64,000 nucleotides of DNA from Aestuariivita sp. (GCA_026709985.1 JAPORY010000039.1:62001-126000), one strand, 5' to 3'. Shown: positions 19,590 through 29,781, numbered from the stretch's first letter. The notes: a model not told the origin generated them from the sequence alone. A program made the numbers and translations.

Positions 19590-20576
19590 TCAAAGCATTG
19601 AGGGTACAACTTGGTCAGGTGGTCGATGACCGTCCTCGAAAGTCTTGATATTGAGTATAACTTTCTCTCCCATTTCGATACGACCTTCAACCGTCGCCGA
19701 TCCCATATGGGGAAGTAAGACAACGTTTGGTAATGCCCGCAATCTCGGATTAATTTTGATGCCATGTTCATAGACATCAAGCCCCGCCCCAGCGATAGCG
19801 TTGGTTCGGAGCATTCGCGTCAATGCATTCTCATCAATGACTTCACCGCGTGATGTATTAACGATCACGGCATCTGACTTGAGAAGCTTTAGCCGTCGCG
19901 CATTCATCAGATGAAAGGTAGAAGGTGTCGAGGGGCAATTAATACTGATGACGTCCATACGAGCAATCATTTGGTCAAGACTGTCCCAGTATGTTGCTGC
20001 GAGGGCCTGTTCAATTTCGGGACGTAATTTCCGCCGATTGTGGTAGTGCACCTGCATACCAAATGCCACCGCCCGGCGTGCCACCGCTTGCCCAATTCGT
20101 CCCATGCCGAGGATGCCGAGGCGACGACCGGCGATCCGCCCCCCGAGAAAAGCAGTTGGCGCCCAACCATCCCACTCGCCCTGCTGCATTATTGCCATTC
20201 CCTCGGGCATTCGTCGGGTCACCGCGAGAATCAAACCCATTGTCATATCGGCCGTATCGTCGGTCAATACCCCTGGGGTGTTTGACACCAACACTCCTCT
20301 TTGTCGCGCAGTTGATACATCAATGTGGTCAACACCGGCACCGTAATTCGCAATCAATTTGAGCTTTTCGCTCGCCTGACCGATCAACGCCGCGTCAACC
20401 TGATCGGTTACGGTCGGAACGAGCACATCACAATTTCGGGCCGCTTCGACTAATTCGGCCCGCGACATGGGTATATCGTTTTCTCGCAAACGAACTTCGA
20501 ACAACTCTTTGAGGCGGGTTTCGACGACGACGGGCAGTCGCCGAGTTACAACAACACTCAATCGATTCTTAACCAC
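19590..20576 (-). CDS. gyaR: D-2-hydroxyacid dehydrogenase, glyoxylate/hydroxypyruvate reductase type
   Basis: This 328-residue NAD(P)-dependent enzyme reduces glyoxylate or hydroxypyruvate to glycolate or D-glycerate. It has the Rossmann motif LGILGMGRIGQAVARRAVAF, the catalytic Arg in INTSRGEVIDENAL-like sequence (VNTSRGEVIDENAL), a Glu in the C-terminal half and the catalytic His in VVLLPHMGSATVEGRIEM. The GTG at 20576 has a strong GAGGAGG site. It is divergent from an SH3 protein gene, an arrangement I associate with alphaproteobacteria. Its possible product, glycerate, links to the glycerate kinase at 7130-8395. Confidence 0.88.
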   Translation of the reverse strand: MVKNRLSVVVTRRLPVVVETRLKELFEVRLRENDIPMSRAELVEAARNCDVLVPTVTDQVDAALIGQASEKLKLIANYGAGVDHIDVSTARQRGVLVSNTPGVLTDDTADMTMGLILAVTRRMPEGMAIMQQGEWDGWAPTAFLGGRIAGRRLGILGMGRIGQAVARRAVAFGMQVHYHNRRKLRPEIEQALAATYWDSLDQMIARMDVISINCPSTPSTFHLMNARRLKLLKSDAVIVNTSRGEVIDENALTRMLRTNAIAGAGLDVYEHGIKINPRLRALPNVVLLPHMGSATVEGRIEMGEKVILNIKTFEDGHRPPDQVVPSML

Positions 20577-20707
20577 GTGATCCTCCTCTTTGCGTTCTTG
20601 CCGAATTTGTTGTTATCATGTTTTACCTGCTAGGTCTTGGGCAAGAAGAATTCTCAACAAAAGTATTAAGTCCGGGATCGTAATGACCCAAAAGCCAGGA
20701 AGTAATA

Positions 20708-21217
20708 ATGATTTTGCGACCCTTTAATCTGTTAATCGCTGTTGCAATCGTATGGTTGCCAACGGAGTTCGTTTATAGCGGCGAGCCAGTAAAGGGCACG
20801 GTGACGAATCTTCCGATCCCGCGCTATGTCTCAATGAAAGCCGTACGCGGGAACGCGCGTCGTGGCCCGTCGCTGAGTCATCGTATTGACTGGGTTTATA
20901 AACACCAAAATCTCCCCTTGAAAATCACTGCTGAGCATGGTCATTGGCGGCAGGTACAAGACCGTGACGGGCAAGGCGGCTGGATACATTATGCCTTATT
21001 GTCGGGTGTTCGTACAGTTATTGTAGAGAGTGAGAGGCTGCAAGCCTATACCCGGCCTGACCCGACCACAGCGATTGTTGCAATATTCGAACAAGGTGTC
21101 ATTGCCGAGTTGTACGAATGCAGTTTGGATTGGTGTAGTATTTCGGCAGAGGGTTACCGAGGTTGGGCGCTGAAGACTGACCTGTGGGGTGTCAACGCCG
21201 ATGAGATCAGAGAATGA
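20708..21217 (+). CDS. Secreted bacterial SH3-domain protein
   Basis: The 169-residue protein starts with a hydrophobic signal sequence (about residues 1-25, ending around FVYSGEP) and then carries two tandem SH3-like segments, one with KAVRGNARRGPSLSHRIDWV and GGWIHYALLSG and the other with WCSISAEGYRGWALKTDLWG. Proteins of this kind are exported and thought to bind cell wall or other periplasmic partners. The exact role is unknown. The ATG at 20708 follows AGGAAG. It is divergent from gyaR, 131 bases apart. Confidence 0.85.
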   Translation: MILRPFNLLIAVAIVWLPTEFVYSGEPVKGTVTNLPIPRYVSMKAVRGNARRGPSLSHRIDWVYKHQNLPLKITAEHGHWRQVQDRDGQGGWIHYALLSGVRTVIVESERLQAYTRPDPTTAIVAIFEQGVIAELYECSLDWCSISAEGYRGWALKTDLWGVNADEIRE

Positions 21218-21264
21218 GTAGGCGTTCCTTATTGATCTTTTCAGCGTAATAACTGGCGACTGAC

Positions 21265-22503
21265 TTGAGCAATGGTACCGATGGTTTGAGCAAGACCTTG
21301 CGACTGCCGATCGTATTTATTCTGATTACCGTCATCCTCGACGCAATGGGAATTGGCCTCATCGTACCGGTGATGCCAGACCTCATCTTGGAGCTGCAGG
21401 GTGGTACACTCGCAAATGCAGCGCTTTGGGGTGGGGTTTTATCGACGTCATTTGCCGTGATGCAGTTTTTGTTTGGCCCGATGTTGGGTGCCTTATCGGA
21501 TCGCTTCGGGCGCAAGCCAGTATTGATTGTTTCTCTATTGGTGATGAGTCTTGACTATCTTGTAATGGCGGTTGCAACTTCCATTTGGCTTTTGCTACTC
21601 ATGCGTATCGTCGGCGGTGTTACGGCCGCTTCTGCGGCTACCGCAAATGCTTATATTGCCGACATTTCAAAACCTGAGGACCGAGCCGCAAATTTTGGAC
21701 TCATTGGTGCGGGCTTTGGAATCGGTTTTGTTCTCGGTCCATTGCTCGGGGGTCTGCTTGGGGAGTATGGAACTCGAGCCCCCTTTCTCGCGGCGGCAGC
21801 TCTATCGGCCATCAACGCGCTCTTTGGATTTCTTGTTATCAAGGAGACCGTTCGCGGGCGTTTGATTCGGCAGTTTTCGTGGGGGCGAGCCAATCCATTT
21901 GGGTCACTTCGGCATCTCGTAAGGTTGCCCGGGATCGGATGGTTGTTGGCGGTATTCTTCATTTATTCGGTTGCGTTCTTTGTTTATCCTGCAGTGTGGG
22001 CCTATTTTACGCAAGAACGCTTTGGTTGGACACCGAAGACCATCGGTCTGTCGTTGGCCTTGTTTGGTATTACGATGGCGGCGGTTCAGGGAGGCTTAAT
22101 TCGGCTGATCTTGCGATGGACGAGCGAGCGCATGACCGTCATCTATGGACATGTTTTTGATATTGTTGCGTTCTTGCTGATTGCTATCGTGACAAACAGC
22201 ACCTTTGCTATTTTATTGACTCCATTTGCGGCTCTCGGTGCAGTCATTACGCCGGCGCTTCAGGGTATTATGTCGAAGGCTGTTGACGATGATTCGCAAG
22301 GTGAATTGCAGGGCGTCTTGATTAGCCTTTATGCACTTGCAACCATCGCGGCACCGTTGGTGATGACTTGGGTCTTTGCAACTTTCTCTGACCCCGACGC
22401 TTCAGTTTATCTACCGGGTGCACCGTTCTTGCTTTCTTTGGTATTGATGGCACTTAGCTTGATCATTTTTGTTCGATGGCGTGATGATGCCAAAGAACAT
22501 TAG
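21265..22503 (+). CDS. MFS transporter, TetA-like drug/H+ antiporter group
   Basis: This 412-residue integral membrane protein has twelve predicted membrane segments and the MFS motif [18 protein letters not shown] between segments 2 and 3. The N-terminus ([20 protein letters not shown]) and the motif-C-like [19 protein letters not shown] match the tetracycline-resistance-like DHA1 group. Alphaproteobacteria often carry such proteins without proven resistance, so substrate is unknown. The given start is a TTG with a weak ribosome site. No nearby ATG preserves the first segment better. Confidence 0.85.
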   Translation: MSNGTDGLSKTLRLPIVFILITVILDAMGIGLIVPVMPDLILELQGGTLANAALWGGVLSTSFAVMQFLFGPMLGALSDRFGRKPVLIVSLLVMSLDYLVMAVATSIWLLLLMRIVGGVTAASAATANAYIADISKPEDRAANFGLIGAGFGIGFVLGPLLGGLLGEYGTRAPFLAAAALSAINALFGFLVIKETVRGRLIRQFSWGRANPFGSLRHLVRLPGIGWLLAVFFIYSVAFFVYPAVWAYFTQERFGWTPKTIGLSLALFGITMAAVQGGLIRLILRWTSERMTVIYGHVFDIVAFLLIAIVTNSTFAILLTPFAALGAVITPALQGIMSKAVDDDSQGELQGVLISLYALATIAAPLVMTWVFATFSDPDASVYLPGAPFLLSLVLMALSLIIFVRWRDDAKEH

Positions 22504-22973
22504 CCGATCGCAGCGTTTTGCATGTCTACTCTTGTTCGAGATGTTTAAGTCCGCATTGAGATGTTGAGTCGAGTGCTTGTTTTGGCGTTTGATTGATCAG
22601 GTGCTACTTTGGCGAGCAGGTTCCTCGGGAGATTTCGCCGATCTTTCGATAAACTATTTCTTGCAAGCATTTAGTGGCCCAAAAGCAGCATTCTTGAAGG
22701 GAAAATTTGTGCCACGCTCAAATGTGAATTTTCCTGAATATATCGGCGCTAGTTTGTTTTTACCGACCTCAGCAGCGACTGCGTTTGATGATTTCACGCG
22801 AAGAATTCTGGTAGCGTTAGGATTCAAAATTTCGAAGCATTGGAGGCCGTTTTGGTTTCGGCGCAACCCACCTTAAATTGCCGATATTTTGCTTAATGCC
22901 AACGGCTCTACGCTCCATTTTGGTGATAAAATTGGGGTCGATTCGAAGTGCTCCTAAAGCTTAGTAATGGATC
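22504..22973. other. Intergenic stretch, no gene supported
   Basis: About 470 bases between convergent genes. A 99-codon plus-strand ORF (22577-22876) has no recognisable domain or ribosome site, and an overlapping minus ORF is equally unconvincing. I see no terminator or RNA gene. Confidence 0.5.
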
Positions 22974-24065
22974 TCATGATAGGATGAAGCAAAAGTCATG
23001 CTCTTCAATAGGTGATGCTTTAGAGCCGCGAAAGGAATTGGCCTGTGAGCGCTCTATTGGTGACGTGAATCCACCATCAAAGAGTTGAACGAGCATCCCT
23101 GTCCCCTCAGATAAGGTTTCAATAAGGCGCTTAGATAACTCCTCTTTCTTCAACTTTCTACTTCCGATCCTGACAACCATGCGCACCTCACTGGCAAGAA
23201 GCGGTCGTAATCCATTCCATGCTTCTTGAAGAAATGTCCAATAGCAGTCGACATTGCAGTGTCGTCCATCATCAGGCTGCTGTTTCGACGAGGCGGTCTC
23301 ACCGAGAAACCAGAGTCGAAGCCACTGATCTTCTCGATAATTTGTGGTATCAAGATAGGGTGGCGAAGTGATGACGTCCGTTACCTGGCCCTTGAGTTCA
23401 GGAAATCGCTTACTTGCCTGACGGGCATCTGACAACGCAACCCTTCCTACTCGCTCGGGCGGAGGGGTTCGAAATCGATAAGCGGTTGCGTAACGCAGAA
23501 TGGCAAAAACATTGCGCGGCGGTGGAAAGTATCCATTTTTCGCCCACCACCGGACTGAGTAAGCTGGCTTAGTACTGATCGTTCGTGGCATTCTATTGCT
23601 AAAATAGTTAGGGCTGCGATGCGATTCTCCATGCAATGCTCCGAGGCACAGTGCCGCTATGAAGCGATCCGTTCGGTTCACCTGCCATGCAAGCTGCGCA
23701 CGCAAATGAAGCACTTGTTTATAGGTATGCTGTTCAAAGCAAGCAGAAAAGAAGGCTTCTAAATCAACTGGATATTGCAACCCGACAGAGGCATCGAAAC
23801 TCTCTTCCAGAGCGTCCAGCCGTGCCAAGATATCATACATTTTGGGCGGATTGCTCTTTGCACCCGAAATACAAGCCGCTACCGGATGAATATCACACCC
23901 AGCAGCAGAGCGACCAAGAAGCAAACTCTCAAAAATGGTTGTTCCCCGACCGCAGAACGGATCAAATACCACTCCATCATGATGTGTTTCGGCAAGTTGC
24001 TTCTTAACGAATGTCTCTGGGAACATTGCGAAATATGGGCAGATCGAATGGAAACGGTGTCTCAT
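22974..24065 (-). CDS. DNA methyltransferase (N4-cytosine/N6-adenine, TSPPY type)
   Basis: The 363-residue protein carries the S-adenosylmethionine motif VVFDPFCGRGTTIFESLLLG near residues 32-50 and the catalytic motif VITSPPYLDTTNYREDQW near 231-248, so it modifies an exocyclic amino group in DNA. SPPY is common in N4-cytosine enzymes and also occurs in N6-adenine enzymes. The middle has SNRMPRTISTKPAYSVRWW, a segment I associate with this methylase family. I start it at the ATG overlapping the upstream stop codon as TAATG (24067-24063). A longer frame to 24101 is less likely. It is the last gene of a three-gene operon with a PD-(D/E)xK-like protein and a ParB-like protein, suggesting a restriction-modification role. 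Confidence 0.85.
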   Translation of the reverse strand: MRHRFHSICPYFAMFPETFVKKQLAETHHDGVVFDPFCGRGTTIFESLLLGRSAAGCDIHPVAACISGAKSNPPKMYDILARLDALEESFDASVGLQYPVDLEAFFSACFEQHTYKQVLHLRAQLAWQVNRTDRFIAALCLGALHGESHRSPNYFSNRMPRTISTKPAYSVRWWAKNGYFPPPRNVFAILRYATAYRFRTPPPERVGRVALSDARQASKRFPELKGQVTDVITSPPYLDTTNYREDQWLRLWFLGETASSKQQPDDGRHCNVDCYWTFLQEAWNGLRPLLASEVRMVVRIGSRKLKKEELSKRLIETLSEGTGMLVQLFDGGFTSPIERSQANSFRGSKASPIEEHDFCFILS

Positions 24066-25063
24066 TAGACCCCTACACGATGCTTGTAGTCCTGAAGCCA
24101 TGTGACAACTTGAGCTAGTTTTTCATAGGTCTCAATCACAACTCCCCTCTGCACCAAGTATTCGGCCTCCATGACTCGGTACGGAAGTCGTAATCGATGC
24201 AGGATGTTTCCGAGGACAAGCACGTCGTCGCGAAATTTATTGTCAGGTCGCGTGAAGGGAATAATGTGGTAGGCGACCATTGTCGTGACCGGTTGAGGAT
24301 TGAACCATCGCGATGCAAAAACCCCTGACACTTGGCACCTAATCGACTTATCTTTCCAGTTTTTTCCTGTGGCTACCTGTGCCGCAGCAAGTAAGAATCC
24401 CGGTAAGCCGTCCCTTTGCTGGCGCCAAGCGAAAACATCGACTTGATCATCCTTCGGAAGTCTGGGCGCAGAAGGGTTGGGACTGACGCGACCATCTTGC
24501 AATTTCCGCCAAATCTCGGAGAGCTTATCAATGAAATTTGCTCCGTCGGGGCGGGGGAAACCAAACGACCACGCTGGCCCTCCAATTTCTGCAGCCAACC
24601 CTGCTGTTGCAAAGTACTGAAAATATTTTCGTAGTGCCTTGATTTCTTCCTTTGTTGGATAAACTGAAGTTTCACTCAAGACAGGAGATACCGACCGGAG
24701 ATGCGATAGTACGAGAGAAACCAAATAGGCAGCTTGGCTAAAAGAGAGTGAATTGCTTCCCAAGAACGAGACCACATCACCAGTCTTATCGAGTTTGAAC
24801 GGATACGCCTCGCCCAAAATTACGATCCGTTTGCTGATTCGAGCAATAGCACCGGCAACCGTCTCCTCACGTTCATTTAGCTCTTTTTCGACAGAGCGAT
24901 AGTCCTCTTCGGCTGCTTCCTCAATTGCCTCTGTAACAGATTGGCTGAGAGCCATGTTTTCTGGAGAGAAGAAGGCTGTTAACTCAAGATAATCGGCCGC
25001 CAAATCAAGGTCGCCGCGGCCATCAGAAAAAGAGTCGGTTGGAAGGTATAGAACATCGACCAT
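24065..25063 (-). CDS. Putative PD-(D/E)xK-type nuclease of a methyltransferase operon
   Basis: This 332-residue protein is not one I can name. The N-terminal 120 residues are acidic and helical. The C-terminal half has FATAGLAAEIGGPAWSFGFP near 151-170, then DDQVDVFAWR near 205-213 and LLAAAQVATGKNWKDK near 224-239. The pattern Glu, then Asp, then Gln-x4-Lys resembles a degenerate PD-(D/E)xK nuclease core, and the VATGKNW element seems family-specific. It is coupled on both sides by TAATG overlaps: its ATG overlaps the ParB-like stop and its stop overlaps the methyltransferase start. The nuclease role is inference from motif and context. Confidence 0.55.
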   Translation of the reverse strand: MVDVLYLPTDSFSDGRGDLDLAADYLELTAFFSPENMALSQSVTEAIEEAAEEDYRSVEKELNEREETVAGAIARISKRIVILGEAYPFKLDKTGDVVSFLGSNSLSFSQAAYLVSLVLSHLRSVSPVLSETSVYPTKEEIKALRKYFQYFATAGLAAEIGGPAWSFGFPRPDGANFIDKLSEIWRKLQDGRVSPNPSAPRLPKDDQVDVFAWRQQRDGLPGFLLAAAQVATGKNWKDKSIRCQVSGVFASRWFNPQPVTTMVAYHIIPFTRPDNKFRDDVLVLGNILHRLRLPYRVMEAEYLVQRGVVIETYEKLAQVVTWLQDYKHRVGV

Positions 25064-26211
25064 TATTCTTCGCGTTCTTCGAAGGAACGTACTTTCTTGC
25101 GCATTCTAGCAACAATGGTCTGAATAGTTTCCTCAATGTCCTCTGCGATTTCGACAAGAGACGCGTCCCTACCGTCGAAGCCGCGGAGGCTATTGGCGAC
25201 ATTTCGGATTTCTCCACGGGCCTTCAAAAGTCCTTCGACAAACCTCTCCTCGGCCGGTCGAACGCTTGCATACGCTTCCGTCAAGTTTCGGTTGGCGCGA
25301 AGGACGTTCAAGCCTTCCGCGTTTAGCAGGATCTCACCGAGATGCTTGATGTCGGGGTTCTGTGAAGTGACAACAGGCTGAAGGTCATCTTCTTTGGAAC
25401 CGTATAGCCACATGAGTACGTCACGCAGGTTATCCTCCTTTTCCGATGGGATTGGATTTGGCTTCAGTTCGAAATTCGACCAAGCGTCTCCAAGACCCAA
25501 AAATTCAATGTAGGGAGCCCTCGACAGAGCCGTGTAGAGATGCGAGAAATTGAACTTCGGATTTACGCGGTTATCAATGCTAAAGATGGATGAATTTTCG
25601 GCCTGCTCCAATACATAAATCGCGTGTACCATACGCTTAACGGTTGCATGCTGATCCCCAATCCGTTCCGCAATCTGTTCGAGGGGTACTTGGCCGTTAC
25701 GATACCAATCGGCGGCGAATTTTCCTTTCGCGTGCGAGTCCCACTTTGCGGCACCATTAATGTGTTTAAAACCAATGAAGGATCGAGCGTCATCACGCTG
25801 CGCCACTCGATAGACAGAGACTGCTTGAAGAGTTTCTATCTTGCTGGTTTCAATAGGCGGTAGGTTAATACGCAGCTTCTCTTGATCAAAAATCCGCTCA
25901 ATCAGTTCTGGCTCGCGAAACAGACGAATGGCTGCCAACCGACGGTTACCTTCAAGGACGGTGAATGACTCCTCATGGGCCAGAACGATGAGAGGTTCAA
26001 TATTGAGATAGCCATTCGCGGCTATGGACTGCAAAATTTCCCGCAATTCTTCCTTCTTGTAGAACTGCGAGATTATCTCCTCATCCGACCTGACCGATTC
26101 GTAACCGACTAATCGCGGGTTCTCACGATCAAGAACAAGCCAGTCTACTGAAACAATTTTTGTCTCTTCTATGGGAACAACATCCGACGGTCTAATATTT
26201 GTTCTCCTCAT
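25063..26211 (-). CDS. ParB/Srx-fold domain protein heading a methyltransferase operon
   Basis: The 382-residue protein has an N-terminal ParB-like domain. WLVLDRENPRL near 24-34, ELREILQSIAANGYLNIEPL and the signature FTVLEGNRRLAAIRLF near 83-98 are visible. The GNRR motif in this fold binds nucleotides (CTP in true ParB). A helix-turn-helix-like segment VPLEQIAERIGDQHATVKRM follows near 175-194. The rest is helical, ending in a charged tail. It is far from any chromosome-partition locus and lacks a ParA partner, so a role in segregation is unlikely. It could act as the sensor, specificity or DNA-sliding part of the downstream nuclease-methyltransferase system. Confidence 0.75.
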   Translation of the reverse strand: MRRTNIRPSDVVPIEETKIVSVDWLVLDRENPRLVGYESVRSDEEIISQFYKKEELREILQSIAANGYLNIEPLIVLAHEESFTVLEGNRRLAAIRLFREPELIERIFDQEKLRINLPPIETSKIETLQAVSVYRVAQRDDARSFIGFKHINGAAKWDSHAKGKFAADWYRNGQVPLEQIAERIGDQHATVKRMVHAIYVLEQAENSSIFSIDNRVNPKFNFSHLYTALSRAPYIEFLGLGDAWSNFELKPNPIPSEKEDNLRDVLMWLYGSKEDDLQPVVTSQNPDIKHLGEILLNAEGLNVLRANRNLTEAYASVRPAEERFVEGLLKARGEIRNVANSLRGFDGRDASLVEIAEDIEETIQTIVARMRKKVRSFEEREE

Positions 26212-26766
26212 TTATACGGGCATTTAAACAGTTGGTCGTTCATCCGCTAAGACTATGATACTCCTTTGATAACTTTCGGTTAATCACGGAGCCGGCATAG
26301 AACTCAGTTACACCGCCAAATTCGATGGTAAAGCTGTGCAATCAATCGACATTCATGAGTCTGTTTGCATAGGTTTTTCTTTGACTGGTTGAGTTACATG
26401 ATAATACCCTATGAAATTCAAGATAGCAAAACGACAAACAAAATGAAGTGAGCAAAAGCAAAGGCAGCTAATTCTTTTCGACTTATAAGCAAACTGCGGT
26501 GAACTGGCCCCGAATTGTATTCATATTCAATATACTTTGACAACAGAAATTTTACACAAAAACCCGTAAGTGATTCGAAGAAGGCGTCTTATGTCGGCTG
26601 TCATTATAACCCCCAAAGTTTATGCCATTGCTTTGTGCGGACGGAGATCCTATCGACATTGGAAAGTGTCATTATCGAGAAAATAGACGCCTCAAGTGTG
26701 ACTTGATCTGGCTCAGAGCGAATTCGCCGTTTAGCGGTTTCTTAAAGTATTTCCGGGAGGAATGAT
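26212..26766. other. Divergent intergenic region, no gene supported
   Basis: This 555-base AT-rich gap lies between the start of the ParB-like operon (minus) and the start of a dehydrogenase gene (plus). It should hold both promoters. A TTGACA-like hexamer occurs near 26536, but no matching -10 element was found. Nothing else is recognised. Confidence 0.45.
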
Positions 26767-29265
26767 ATGAAACAACATCTCAGAGCACTTGTCGTAGGCG
26801 GCGGTGCCGTCGGTACCTCAATCGCATATCATTTGGCCAAGGCGGGATGGGAAGACATTCTACTGCTGGAACGCGATGAATTGACTTCGGGTTCGACTTG
26901 GCACGCTGCTGGGCTACTGCCACTTTTCAATATGTCTTATGCGACAACGCATATCCACAAATACTCAGTTGACTTCTACACGACGCTTGAGGCGGAGACG
27001 GGGCTCGACCCGGGATTCTTTATCGTCGGGAATTTGCGTATGGCGCAAAGCACTGAACGCATGGATGAATTTCGTCTCTATGCCTCGACTGCGGACACCT
27101 GCGGTATCCCGTACGAGTGGTTATCAGCAGCCGACATTAAAGCGCGGTGGCCGCTGGTGCGAAGCGACGATCTAGAAGGAGCAATTTATCACCCGACGGA
27201 CGGATATATTAATCCCGCTGACGTAACGATGGCGATGGCAAAGGCCGCCCGACAGCGCGGTGTCGAAATTGAGCGAAAATGGCAAGTGGATGACTGTTTG
27301 TGGACGGGCTCAGAATGGAAAGTTAAGTGCACCAAACTTATTGACAAGGGCGGTACTCTCCTACCCTCTGACGAGATTCTTGAATTGCATGCCGAGCATG
27401 TGGTCACGGCAACGGGCAATCACGCTCAACGCACTGCGCGAATGCTCGGAATAAAACTCCCTGCCATCCCGGTCGAACATCAATATGTCGTGACAGCGCC
27501 AGATCCCGTTCTCGAAGAATGGCGAAAAAGTAATGCGGCACATCCGGTACTAAGGGACGCCGACGCGAAATGGTACGTCCGCGAAGAACGGGGCGGTTGG
27601 ATCTTGGGACCTTACGAACGCAATGCCCCAGCAAGGTTCGAGTATGATGTGCCAGATAGTTTTCGGGCTGACCTCTTCCCGCTTGATCTCGACCGGATTG
27701 AGGAAGAGTACCTGTCTATGATTCATCGAATTCCCTCGACCGAGAATGTCGGATTGAAGGACGATTTCAACGGACCGATCTGTTACACACCAGATGGCAA
27801 TCCGTTGCTTGGTCCGGCGCCAAACTGTCGAAACATGTGGTTGGCGGAGGGATTCTCGTTCGGCATCACGGCAGCAGGCGGTGCTGGTCACTATCTGGCG
27901 CAAGTGATGGTCGAGGGCGAAGCGGAAATTGATCTCGCAAGCCTTGATCCTAGGCGCTACGGTAACTGGGTAACGACCGAATTTTCAGCACGAAAAAACG
28001 AAGAGTGCTACGAACACGTCTATGTTCTGCACCATCCGGACGAAGAGAGAGAAGCCTGTCGACCCCTTCGGACTGGCCCAGCCTATGATCGGCAAAAGGC
28101 GATGGGAGCTCAGTTCGGGCAAGTTAACGGTTTTGAACGCCCGAATTATTTTGGACCACTCGACGTACCGTCAAGTTTTGACCGCGAGTCGCGGTCGTTT
28201 CGTCGCGGTGGTTGGTGGAAATATGCTAAGCAAGAAGCGGAAGCGATCCGAAACAACGTTGGTTTGATTGATGCAACAGCATTCGCCAAACATATCGTCA
28301 GGGGTCCCGGTGCAACTGCCTTTCTAGATTGGTTCACCTGCAACAGATTGCCAAAACCCGGCAAGATCAACCTCACTTATGCTTTGACTGATATTGGAAC
28401 AGTTCATACCGAGTTTACTATTCTGCGCCTTGATGAGGAATCCTATTATCTGGTCAGCGCCGGCGCTTGGGGTAGTTATGATGGTGACAATTTAAGGAAA
28501 GCGATTGCCGATCGGTCTCGTGAATTTGGCTATGTTGAGTGCCATGACGTCTCGTCGCAATGGGGTGTATTCGCCATTGCCGGCAAGAATTCGCGCCGCG
28601 TGCTAAAGAGGATAATTCGAAATCGTGACCCGCAGTCGGCGCTCGGGAATAGCCGTTTTCCCTGGCTGAGTTGTCGTGAAATTGAGTTGGGGATGTGTCC
28701 AGTTCGAGCAATTCGCGTTGCCTATACTGGTGAACTCGGCTGGGAGCTTCATCATCCAATTGAGATGCAAAATTACCTTTGGGATCTACTCTTGAGCGCT
28801 GGCAAGGAGTACGACCTAAAACTCGTAGGAGCGCGAGCACAGAACTGGCTTCGGCTCGAAAAGTCTTACCGCGCCTTTGGTAATGAGTTAGGACGCGATG
28901 CGACAGCTGTCGAGTCTGGCCTTGAGCGATTCATTGATTTTTCGAAAGACTTTCGCGGTTGTGAGATGTTGCAATCAAACGCCGCACGGTTCAAATGCTG
29001 CACACTGTTGATCGACGGTCCGACCGACGCCGACCCGTGGGGTCGAGAAGCTCTGTATTATCAAGATGAACAAGTTGGTAGATTAACCTCAGGCGGTTAC
29101 TCAGTGACTTATGGTAAGTCTATCGGTATGGGGTACCTCCCAATTGATCTAGCAGTTCCAGGAGAAAAACTGTCGGTTAAGATGTTCAATAATTTTTGCT
29201 CGGCAGAAGTTGTAGAGGAGAGTCCGTACGATCCAGTCAATCGTTCAATAACGGTCGATGGCTAA
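26767..29265 (+). CDS. Dimethylglycine/sarcosine dehydrogenase-like flavoprotein with GcvT domain
   Basis: The 832-residue protein joins an N-terminal FAD-dependent DAO domain to C-terminal FAO and GcvT (folate-binding) domains. The FAD Rossmann motif is ALVVGGGAVGTSIAYHLAKA. SGSTWHAAGLLP holds the His used for covalent flavin attachment in dimethylglycine dehydrogenase. The GcvT part includes GLIDATAFAKHIVRGPGA, YTGELGWELHHP and LRLEKSYRAFGNEL. Such enzymes demethylate N-methylglycines from betaine or choline breakdown and pass formaldehyde to tetrahydrofolate. Length fits the family. The ATG follows a strong GGGAGGAATGAT ribosome site. It stands alone between two long gaps. The exact methylated amine is not determined. 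Confidence 0.9.
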   Translation: MKQHLRALVVGGGAVGTSIAYHLAKAGWEDILLLERDELTSGSTWHAAGLLPLFNMSYATTHIHKYSVDFYTTLEAETGLDPGFFIVGNLRMAQSTERMDEFRLYASTADTCGIPYEWLSAADIKARWPLVRSDDLEGAIYHPTDGYINPADVTMAMAKAARQRGVEIERKWQVDDCLWTGSEWKVKCTKLIDKGGTLLPSDEILELHAEHVVTATGNHAQRTARMLGIKLPAIPVEHQYVVTAPDPVLEEWRKSNAAHPVLRDADAKWYVREERGGWILGPYERNAPARFEYDVPDSFRADLFPLDLDRIEEEYLSMIHRIPSTENVGLKDDFNGPICYTPDGNPLLGPAPNCRNMWLAEGFSFGITAAGGAGHYLAQVMVEGEAEIDLASLDPRRYGNWVTTEFSARKNEECYEHVYVLHHPDEEREACRPLRTGPAYDRQKAMGAQFGQVNGFERPNYFGPLDVPSSFDRESRSFRRGGWWKYAKQEAEAIRNNVGLIDATAFAKHIVRGPGATAFLDWFTCNRLPKPGKINLTYALTDIGTVHTEFTILRLDEESYYLVSAGAWGSYDGDNLRKAIADRSREFGYVECHDVSSQWGVFAIAGKNSRRVLKRIIRNRDPQSALGNSRFPWLSCREIELGMCPVRAIRVAYTGELGWELHHPIEMQNYLWDLLLSAGKEYDLKLVGARAQNWLRLEKSYRAFGNELGRDATAVESGLERFIDFSKDFRGCEMLQSNAARFKCCTLLIDGPTDADPWGREALYYQDEQVGRLTSGGYSVTYGKSIGMGYLPIDLAVPGEKLSVKMFNNFCSAEVVEESPYDPVNRSITVDG

Positions 29266-29781
29266 TTTTTAGTTTGCTAACCAAGTCGCCACCATCGGGC
29301 GGTAAAGAACATAACAAGCAACTGTGGTGGCCGGTCGAATGGGCTTGGGACAGTATCCAATATTGCCATGCAATTGCCGTTCTTTGTTGCAATTGAACAT
29401 TGAGACCTTGAATTAGCGACGTACAATCTAAGGGATTGGCAAGTAATACAAGTGGTTGGACAAGCGAAGGTGAGATATCATTTTGCGATACTGAATTTGT
29501 AAAACGTATCCCGATGAACGGCAAAGGCAAGTGAGAGAATTTTCCATTGCCGCAACAGTTTTCGACAGATACCAAGATGCAATCAATCAAGAGCTAACGT
29601 AATGGGGGGATGTGACGCTTAAATTTCGTGCTACGACAGCGTACCTCGTGTTGGTGCTACGAAAGGACATGATGGCGCCTTTGAACGGATGGGCATTGGT
29701 GATGATAGATATTTTGCGGAGCTATGAATAGATTAGGTACCCATGTTGTATGGCTGACCGCTGGAAAAACTCAGAAAATCA
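29266..29781. other. Intergenic stretch, nothing recognised
   Basis: About 516 bases between two plus-strand genes. ORFs here are short and lack homology that I recognise. The promoter of the coaBC operon should lie here, but I could not assign hexamers. Confidence 0.45.

Noticed and set aside
22577-22876. 99-codon ORF after the MFS gene
   Set aside because: No ribosome site, domain or plausible composition, and an equally long ORF exists on the other strand.
25063-26211. Chromosome partition protein ParB
   Set aside because: No ParA, gidA/B or parS-like context. It is coupled to a methyltransferase operon and only shares the ParB-like fold.
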